A DNA stretch of 64,000 nt from Halocaridina rubra. Its lineage: Eukaryota; Arthropoda; Malacostraca; Decapoda; Atyidae. The position numbers and the translations under genes were made by a program. Positions within the stretch are counted from its first letter, which is position 1. Every line of letters starts with the position of its first letter. Below the pieces are notes generated by a model, which had not been told where the DNA came from, made no database searches, and was given only the letters and a program-made list of their open reading frames with translations. Positions 56,425-64,000 of this stretch are shown in pieces. The DNA is taken from assembly GCA_037179515.1 (NCBI GenBank), contig JAXCGZ010003811.1, forward strand, positions 77,501 through 141,500, given 5' to 3'.

Positions 56425-58300
56425 ATCTGAATCAAGAGTAGGTGTCAGAAATATGTATTTTCTAACTCTGTTATACATGTGTATGAAGCTAGGAGCTTGT
56501 ATTTGAGGTCTCAGAAGTATGTATTTTCGATTATTATACATGTGTGTATTTTTCATCTTGTATACTAGATTTCAAAAGAATGTATATTCTAAATCTGTTA
56601 TGTGTGTATGAAGCTCCATGTAGGTAATGTGTTATGTGCTTCCTTTATAATTACATATACCGGTATATAATTTTTCTCTTTCTTTATAGTTATATATATA
56701 TCTCTTGTGTTAGGTAAATATTGAGTTATGATACAGAGGGCAAATTCCTTTTCCCATTTAGGTCAGTATAGTGAACTTTGTAACAATGTGTAGTTTTTAT
56801 TGTTAGGTACTATATTAATATAGATATATGTTACAGATGGTAGATACCTTACTGAGCTTTTTTCAATTCATATTTTTTTTAATTTTGCTCAACATATTGA
56901 ACTTTGTGAGTGTATTTGTGCATAAGCTTTATTGTGCTGCTATTAATTCTCATTATTACGGTGGCCACAGATTGGAGGTGGGTGGAATTTAGGCTTAGAT
57001 GCCCTTACTAAATGTCATGGTGGCTTGATCGCAAATCTGTCAACTACTGAGTCGAGAATTCTAACCACTGTGCTACAGTGGTCCTCCAACATATAGCACT
57101 TAGTAACAATGTGTGTGGATTTTTTATAAGGCACTGTATTTTAATAAAATCCATTCTTATGTAGGTACAGTACCAAATTGAATCTGTTAAAGCTAATGAT
57201 TTTTTTTTCGTGTATGGTATCATCCTGAGCACCATGACTGTATAGCACAATTGGTCCACCTTTTTCCTTTTAAGCTGGTATGGGTACACTGTATTTGAGG
57301 TACCTAGAAGTATAATGGACTGAGTGCCAAAACTACAGAATACTAGAAAATGTATTTAAAGCTTCACTACTCTAAACTTTGATGTCTCGCTCACATTACT
57401 GTTTTATAGGACGTGCTTATTTTGAAGTTTAGAGGGATGCTTTAGCCACATGTTGGTGCATAGCCCAGTATAATTCCAAGTTCCCCATTTATAGTTTTAC
57501 TATAGTTTTCTTTACAGAAGCGATTCCCATTCTGGATTTCTTACTCTTTATGGAATTATAGATATTACCGTAATCATTATTGATAAAAAAATTTGTAAAC
57601 CTCTAGTTTTATATGCAGTATTGAATTTGATATGTGTAATATAATATTAATGCTTAGTTTTTTCTTATTCATCGTAGAGTCAAAAGTATTGTACCTTCTC
57701 TTGTGAAATTTTGAGAAATCAATCATTATTGGAATTTTTTTTTTCCTATCAGCCCCCATTTTGAGGTGTACACGTATTAAAGCTGGGGAATTAAGGCTGG
57801 ATGCCCTTCCTATTGTCTCGCTGTGGGCTTGAACATAGGTCTGTCACTTCCTGAGTCAAGCACTTTACCGATTGCGCTGTTATTTTATTAATCCTGACAT
57901 ATAAAGAAGAGGAGGGCACTAGACTAATGCAATGTAGTAGTCATGTGTATTGTACTAATTACTAGCAATCTTGCGTATCAGCTAGATTCTGAATAAAATT
58001 CTTATTGACTTTTTTTTTGCAATGTGGGTTTGTTTTTGAACCACAGTCCCCTACCCTGACAAATGGCACCCAAAGTGAAATCAAGCCTTAACAATGGGGC
58101 CAGAGTAAAGAGGAGAAACCCTGAGGCCTGGTTCTGCATCTATACCACTGGCTATGGCTAAATCTTGTTTATCACATACAGTATGGTGTGAACAAGTGTG
58201 ATGTTGAGCGAATGTTTTACGTTTGCAGAGATGGAAGACGGTTTGGCTTGTTTTTTATTGAGTAATTGTCTTCCGTAATTGTGACCATGCAGAATTTTCT
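56425..58300. other. Gene-free stretch downstream of GTF3C6
   Basis: Holds a loose tandem of AATATGTATTTTCTAAC...TTATACATGTGTATGAAGCT at 56450-56625 (about three units) and two antisense S1 SINEs (56930-57085, 57748-57880). No exon is seen. Confidence 0.6.
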
Positions 58301-58312
58301 TAATATAATAAT

Positions 58313-58515
58313 ATTCGGTTCCGGTTCCGGTTTTACGTCACGGACTCCCTTATCAACCAAGGGCTAGGACGGTTGCCTTCTTGCGAAGGACTTGTTTTGG
58401 CAGATGTAATCCTTACGCTGAGTGCATGCCTTTGCTAACCTCAGACCGTGACGGGGCGCGAACCCTCGACCTGACGCCTCAGAGTCGGAGACGCTACCGA
58501 CTGAGCCACGGCGAC
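58313..58515 (-). mobile_element. S2 SINE, full length, tRNA-derived, with target-site duplication
   Basis: The minus strand starts with a tRNA-like head: GTGGCTCAGTCGGTAGCG (A box) and GGTCGAGGGTTCGCGCCCC (B box). Body: GGCATGCACTCAGCGTAAGG, ACATCTGCCAAAACAAGTCC. Tail GACGTAAAACCGGAACCGG repeats CCGGAA. CTTAATATAATA flanks both ends (58299-58310 and 58519-58530), a target-site duplication. Confidence 0.85.
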
Positions 58516-58579
58516 TACTCTTAATATAATATTAAACAATATTAAATAGCACAGGTATACAGTTCTGTAAAAGGGATAA

Positions 58580-58700
58580 AAGAAGTATAAAAAAATACTG
58601 GTATTACTCTTGTTCGAGTCACAAGAAAGACATCTTTTTACTTAAAATACTGGTATTACTCTTGTTCGAGTCACAAGAAAGACATCCTTTTTACTTAAAG
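58580..58700. repeat. Tandem duplication, about 58-bp unit
   Basis: AATACTGGTATTACTCTTGT, CGAGTCACAAGAAAGACATC occurs twice, nearly identical. Confidence 0.85.
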
Positions 58701-58749
58701 TACAGTAAATTAAAATACAAAATTCTATATTTAACTATACTGGCAGTGA

Positions 58750-59260
58750 TATCAACACAGAATACCTCCATGTTCCCTGTCATGTAAGTCGGCTAAATTG
58801 GGCATGGCAAGGGGACTGGGAATACCCTTCTTTGATGGAGACATTTCCTTATAAGGGGGATTATGGCTTTTGTATATAGATTGAAATTATTACCCTTTGA
58901 GGGGGGGGGTTTGCAAGAATACCTCCTACGTGTGCCCTGCGTGTCATAAATGTCAATTAAATGGCCCCTGTATGTCATAAAAGTCAACTACATGGGGCAT
59001 ACCAAGAAGACTGGGAAAGAGTATCTGCTTTGACTCAGCCACCCCTAACAAGGGGGTTATGGCCTTAGTATATGAATAGAGATTACAATGGGGGGGGAAA
59101 TAATACCTCCCTAGGGTTCCCCTGCATATCATAAATATTGACTAAATGGGGCTGAAAAAGGGAATGGCAATCCCCTTTGCATTTTCTTCCTATATGGAGC
59201 TGTTTATTGCTTTGATTCAGCCACCCCCGCTATAAGAGAGATTATGTCTTGTATATAGAT
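58750..59260 (-). repeat. Three tandem S3b copies
   Basis: Each has GGACTGGGAAT-type sequence, then TTTGACTCAGCCACCCC and the ATAAGGGGG/ATTATGGCTT end. G runs of 8 to 9 mark the unit junctions (58903 and 59091). Confidence 0.7.
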
Positions 59261-59289
59261 GTATAGAGTAACAAAAATACTATGTACTG

Positions 59290-59810
59290 CATGAACCAAA
59301 AGATCTTTTGACACATAATAATATATAAAACCTTTATAAATGTGGACACTCAAGAAACCCTTGTACTCTAAAACACTGGAATCTGTTTTTAACTATACAA
59401 GCTTCAGACACTTTTCAATGAGCAAATCATCAATTTAAATGAAACTCGAGAAGGCTTTATGATCTAAAATACCTGAATCTGTATTTTAATCACAAGACCT
59501 TTCGACATTATTCAATGAGTAACACCACATTAAAAACTGGCACTTGATGAAACCTTGCAATATAATACACTTGAATTCGTGTTTTTATACAACAACACCT
59601 TCCGATACCTTAGTAAGTGAAACAACAATTTCAATGCTGACACTTGACTAAACCTTGCAACCTAAAACACTTTAAGCCATGTTTTTGAACCACAAGACCT
59701 TCTGATATCTTTCAATAAGTTAAACACCAATTTAAATGTGGATGCTTGACTAAACCTTTTAATATGAATTATTGAATCACCTCTTTCACCATAAGATCTT
59801 CTGACATGCT
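59290..59810. repeat. Degenerate tandem array of about 100-bp units downstream of NUP133
   Basis: About five units, each with ACCANAAGACCTTCTGAYAT, TTCAATRAGT, CAATTTAAATG, CTTGACTAAACCTTG and AAACACTTGAATC. Shorter ACTAAATACTGATCTTTTA repeats follow at 59840-59960. Confidence 0.75.
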
Positions 59811-59974
59811 ATGATAAAATAAAATATCTATAGATAATGAATTAACTAAATACTGATCTTTTACAAATACTCACACAACTAAATATTGATCTTTTATGAA
59901 TATCCAAATAAATACTGATCTTTCATATTTACTGACATAACTAAATACTGTACTAACACAATTAATGTAATATA

Positions 59975-60130
59975 CACCACTAAAAAATGAGTACTTTCAA
60001 GATTATCACCTTAGCAGTTTATTAATATATTCAAGACGCTTCATTAACTTGGGACAGGAAGGTTGCAATTTCACCATAAGATAATCTGGCATGTTATAAA
60101 AATTAAAAAAAAGATCTTTTATAAATATGA
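59975..60130 (-). pseudogene. Decayed copy of the NUP133 terminal exon end
   Basis: 60006-60080 resembles 60181-60240 (TAACTTGGGACAGGAAGGTTGC versus TAACTAAGAACTGGAAGGTGGC). On the minus strand the copy keeps the frame and a stop (EYINKLLR against EKIKQLLG). The flanking TTTCACCATAAGATAATCTGGCATG matches the unit at 59786. Confidence 0.5.
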
Positions 60131-60180
60131 CACTACAAAATGTAAAACACAACACTAAACAAGGTGTACTTCTAAGATTT

Positions 60181-63100
60181 TTAACCAAGCAGCTGCTTAA
60201 TTTTTTCATAACCGGCGTTAACTAAGAACTGGAAGGTGGCATCATCTCTCAGGTTTCCAATTTCAGTGCTATCTAAAACCTCTTCAACAGGTATTAAAAG
60301 TTCCTGCACATCAGAACCTGCAAGAATTTAACAGATAAGAATAATAAATATATATGGAAATAAAGGGAATAACAGTGGCGTATAAAACGGGGAACTATGC
60401 AAATATCACTGTAACTAGTAGTTTTTGCTATGCAAATACAAATATACAGATATTGTACCTTGTGTAAAAGCATATACATTATTAATATATAATAATATGT
60501 AAAGTTAATATACAAGTAGAGTACCTTGTGTAAATGCCAGTTCAATAGTTTTGAAGAAGAGAGTTTCACTAATAGCCTCCAATGGATTATCTGTGTCCAT
60601 GTGTTCCCACGAATTTCGTAACACTGCTCGGATCCATATATGTTTCTTGAGATCCGCGACCTCCTCTGTGCTTACAAATGCTAGCAAATCCAATGCTTTT
60701 TTAAAATCAAATTCGTTGGCATATGTGTTTTCTTCTCCTGTGTAAAGCTGAAAAGAAAAAAATTATTCTGGTTTCTCCCATCAGGCGTTCAAGCCTACCG
60801 TGGGGCATTAAGAGGGGCATCCAGCCTAGTCTAATAGCTCTTACCTGTCTACGTCCACCACCATATGAATGGGGGCTATTTGTAACATAAAATGGCGCAA
60901 ACAGCATTTACTCATGCCCGGTATTCCAGATTGGCAACAAGAACCCACTAAAAGCAATAGGGGAGTGAAGGGCTGGCAACCCTTTCCTCCTTGATATTTT
61001 TTTCTTGCTGCATAAAAGTATTAGCTCTTTCCCTTTTATTCAACGGCGGCTTACCTGCTGGCTTCAGCAGGATATGATCTTCCTCTTTTAATTAATTGTG
61101 GCCTGCCTGCTGACTTCAGCAGGATAAATGTACGCCCTTTTTGTTCAGTTGTGGATTAGCTGCTGACTTCATCCGGATATGGTCCTTCCATTTTATTCAG
61201 CTGAGTGCAACATGCTGGCCTCAGTGGGATATGGTCCCAATACTCAGTTGTGGGCCACCTGCTGGCTTCATCAGGATATCATCCTCCTTTTTAATTCAGT
61301 TCTGGCCTACCTGCTGGCTTCAGCAGGATATAGTTCTTCCTTTTTATTCAGGTGCAGTCTACCTTCTGGCTTCAGCAGGCTACTAAATCATATTGATAAA
61401 CACTTACGTGTATCAGTTCATTTGGCGAAAGCACTCTCATAGTCTCTGGGTCTAAAGAATGTGCAGTAAGAACTGGTTCAGGGAGCTGCTCTTGATATAT
61501 TATGAGTTCTTCTTCAAGGGCAAGCGTGTCATCCTCTAAGAGACCTGCATCCCCTGTTCCAGGACTTGAGGCTGCTAAATTGCAAAGCTTGCTCAAACTC
61601 AACAAAGTCTACAAGAAGGAAAACAAAGATTACTATGAAGATTGCAAATGCTATAAACTACAAACAAATGATATTTAATTTCTGATACATAATGTAAAGT
61701 GTGTGTTTTTTGTATAAAGATAAGTACAGTATTTTTGGTTACAGCATAGTATTTTGATCAAACTCAACAGTCTATAGTAAGGAAAATAGAGATTCCTATA
61801 AAGGTTGCAAATTCTATGAAGTAAAAAATGACTGGCATTCATATGCTGATATATATTGTCAATAGTACTGTAAATTGTTTTTATTTTCCAGTACAGTACA
61901 GTATATTTATTGTTCAGGCAGTACAGTACTGTATATGTTCAGTGTATAGATACAGTATATAGATCTTCAGGTATTATAATTAATGCCTAATGTTTGCCAT
62001 CTGGAACATTACAAGGACATAACATGGCACATGAGTGTTATTTTATATTCACACATATTGAAACTTAACTTCTCTGGTTCATACTGACACAAGTTATAAT
62101 CACAATGAAGCATATATCCATGAGGTAAAAATAGGTTTCAATAGTCATTTTCTGAATTCATACAATGGCCCCAATCCCCCTTTTAAGGGGATGGCCGAGC
62201 CAAACAACACATTCATCACAAGCCAAAACACACCTTAAACCCTCCCCTTAGCTTTTTGGGGTTAAATGGTTGTCACACTGCCCCCTTACCATCCTGCTTG
62301 GGTCAACCGCAGGGTAGGTAGGTGAGATTCTTCTGCCAAGAGGTCCAGCAACTAAAAACAAAAATATAAGAATAATTACCTTTTTTCTACTCAAGAAGGC
62401 AGATTCTTCCCTTGCGAGTTGACGTAATGTAGTATGGGCAGATGCAAAATCTCTAGACTGAATCTGGTGAAGCCACGCCAAAGATGTATAGTCCTGAAGA
62501 AATCTGGAGAGATCCCCTTGATTCCCGTGTTGTAACAATCGTCCTCTCTTACCCGTTTCCAGATACCACCGGAATACAAAGTCAGAGAATCCCTGGAATG
62601 GAAGAGACTTTTTGATATACAATGTGTAAACAGTCCACAGAAGGCTAATATACATTATTTCATGAATATAAGAACAAACAAAGATTAAAAATTTTGTTTA
62701 TATCAAGTGTTCATTCCTCTGATCCAACACAAAGCATTAAAAAGGGTATCCAGCCTTAATATCCAAGGTCCAACATCTCCGTGTCTAACCTCATTCAAAT
62801 GGGAACTAAGTCTGACACATAAAATGGGGCAAAATTTTTCGTTTTTCTGAGCTTAATACAATCATTCATCATAATTAATAAAAATACTGTGAAAGATATA
62901 CGAATCTAATAGTCATTATACCTGTAAAACACCTAATTGGGGGAGGATACAGACAGAGTGGAGCTGGGTAATTAAGGTTGGATGCCCCTCCTATTGCCTG
63001 GCAGTGGACTCAAACACAGGTTTGTTATTTCTAATGTCAAGCACTCAAACCACTATGATACTGCAATCCCAACCATAAAGGATTAATATGTAGACAAAAA

Positions 63101-64000
63101 GTTCCCACCTCTGATCCGAACTGTGTCATGTATTGATTCAACCTCTCCTGATTTTCTGTGCGATCACAAACTTCCACAAGTGTTCGGAAATCGCAGTACT
63201 TCTCAGCTAAGCCCACAGCCTGGTCATACTGCCCTCCTTGAACTGAAAAATAAAGACAGAAATGAAAAATTGAATAAACATTCACAGCATCACATATACA
63301 AAATATTATTACTATCATTATTATTATTATTATTAGTGTGGAAATGGGAAAAGAAAAGATAGAAAAAAAATATATATAAAATATAACAATTGAGTACTGT
63401 AATACGAGCATTGTTCCACTGTAATCTTAAAAATTCAGCATCAATTTGTGCCCTGCTTAAACCTCTCAAGGTCCATTATCTCAACTACATGGCTAGGCAA
63501 TTCATTCCACTTCCTAGCAATTGCTAGAACAAAGTTCTTGAAGACTGATTGGTAATAAAGCTAAAAAAAAAGAAAACGTTCAACTACTTGCATTGGGTGC
63601 ATTCCGGGTAATGTGTGTGGGACGGAATAAGACAGACAGAGCATATGATAAACGTTATAGAGTAAATATAAAAAAATACAAAATCTTCCAGATGCAAAGA
63701 ACGGACAACAGTACAGTACTTGCATAATTCAGTAAAGCAAACAAAAAAGCATTACCTTAAAACTGTCCAGACCTTTAGATAACAATGGTATCTCTGTGCT
63801 ACAAGTCAGTGATTTATTTAGGAATATTAAATTTTGAGTAATTATAGAGGATATTAATCTGTTAATAACTTACCAAGGGGTTGAATAAGATTATATCTAT
63901 CTCTCTCATATGCTCGTAACAGAGCACTATGCGATTCTTGACTTAAAGCCATTAAGGATCTGATCTGTGGCTGGTATCCAGTCAAAATATGATCAGCTAA
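60181..64000 (-). CDS. NUP133: Nucleoporin NUP133, C-terminal part (gene continues past the window), 6 exons visible
   Basis: NUP133 is the membrane-distal tip of the Y-complex (NUP107-160) of the nuclear pore. Visible exons in transcription order: 63874-64000 (5' part outside the window), 63109-63242, 62380-62592, 61408-61608, 60525-60747, 60181-60317. They give 344 C-terminal residues in phase. Diagnostic blocks, in the human order: FVFRWYLETG, FLQDYTSLAWLHQIQ, EESAFLSRKK, TLLSLSKLCNLAA, ALEEELIIYQEQLPE, LSPNELIH, LYTGEEN, YANEFDFKKALDLL, and the end FQFLVNAGYEKIKQLL. This is the helical domain that binds NUP107. The intron between 60748 and 61407 contains a minisatellite of about 53 bp per unit, and sequence just beyond the stop contains a decayed copy of the terminal exon. 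Confidence 0.93.
60775..60900 (+). mobile_element. S1 SINE, head missing
   Basis: CAAGCCTACCGTGGGGCATTAAG, GGGGCATCCAGCCTAG, GAATGGGGGCTATTTGTAAC. Confidence 0.6.
61030..61385. repeat. About 53-bp minisatellite in a NUP133 intron
   Basis: Seven units of TTCAGTTGTGGCCTACCTGC, TGGCTTCAGCAGGATATGRT, CCTTCCTTTTTA. It ends about 20 bp from the exon 61408-61608 donor. Confidence 0.9.
62165..62350 (+). repeat. S3a repeat copy
   Basis: CCCCCTTTTAAGGGGATGGCC, GAGCCAAACAACACATTCATC, GGGTCAACCGCAGGGTAGG, ATTCTTCTGCCAAGAGGTCC. Confidence 0.65.
62710..63070. mobile_element. Two S1 SINEs in opposite orientation in a NUP133 intron
   Basis: 62710-62835 (plus, head truncated; AAAAGGGTATCCAGCCTTAAT) and 62925-63070 (minus; TTAAGGTTGGATGCCCCTCC, CAAGCACTCAAACCACTATG). 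Confidence 0.65.
63440..63560 (-). mobile_element. LINE RT C-terminal fragment
   Basis: The minus strand encodes KNFVLAIARKWNELPSHVVE, then IMDLERFKQ and a stop: a typical non-LTR RT C-terminal tail. It lies in a NUP133 intron. Confidence 0.65.

Noticed and set aside
58441..58515. Possible functional tRNA gene on the minus strand
   Set aside because: The tRNA-like head is continuous with the S2 SINE body and lies within target-site duplications.

Overview
This is a eukaryotic, intron-rich, AT-rich window, most likely from an arthropod and probably a decapod crustacean. That is inferred from several things together: conserved animal genes with short exons in kilobase introns, an extreme load of GA, TA and ATT microsatellites, tRNA-derived SINEs, RTE and CR1-like LINE fragments, and scattered TTAGGTT tracts. 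No species can be named from the sequence alone.

Layout. Six protein genes were reconstructed exon by exon, with GT-AG junctions and reading phase checked by hand. (1) 2097-7312, minus: tyrosylprotein sulfotransferase, 6 exons, about 371 aa. (2) 12281-17614, minus: FICD, the ER AMPylase/deAMPylase, 6 exons, about 545 aa with an unusual acidic C-terminal tail. (3) 21706-51311, minus: PCF11, the scaffold of pre-mRNA cleavage factor II, 21 coding exons, about 1,955 aa. It fills almost half the window, and its introns carry most of the repeats. (4) 54912-55610, plus: an unrecognised 132-aa protein, 2 coding exons. (5) 55821-56282, plus: intronless GTF3C6, the TFIIIC subunit 6, only 210 bp downstream of gene 4. 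(6) 60181 to beyond 64000, minus: the C-terminal 344 residues of nucleoporin NUP133. PCF11 and gene 4 are divergent; GTF3C6 and NUP133 are convergent. The genes are nuclear or secretory housekeeping genes and do not form one pathway, although PCF11, GTF3C6 and NUP133 all serve RNA synthesis, processing or export.

Repeats. I define several families from repeated comparison inside the window: S1, a tRNA-derived SINE with roughly 30 copies; S2, a second tRNA-derived SINE with an intact tRNA head and a target-site duplication; S3a and S3b, two families sharing a CCCCTTATAAGGGG/GAGTCAAAGCA head; a CR1-like LINE whose 3' end carries a hairpin; a second LINE 3'-end family; RTE LINE pieces and an RTE-derived non-autonomous element; a 650-bp transposon with mirrored subterminal repeats; and a terminal-inverted-repeat family beginning AAGATTCGTTTTATGCACCC. 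There are also several minisatellites.

Most unusual: an 84/85-bp perfect hairpin in a PCF11 intron, a tandem-duplicated splice acceptor in TPST, a TPST stop codon lying inside a 25-bp minisatellite, the closely spaced orf132-GTF3C6 pair, and a decayed copy of the NUP133 terminal exon just downstream of that gene.
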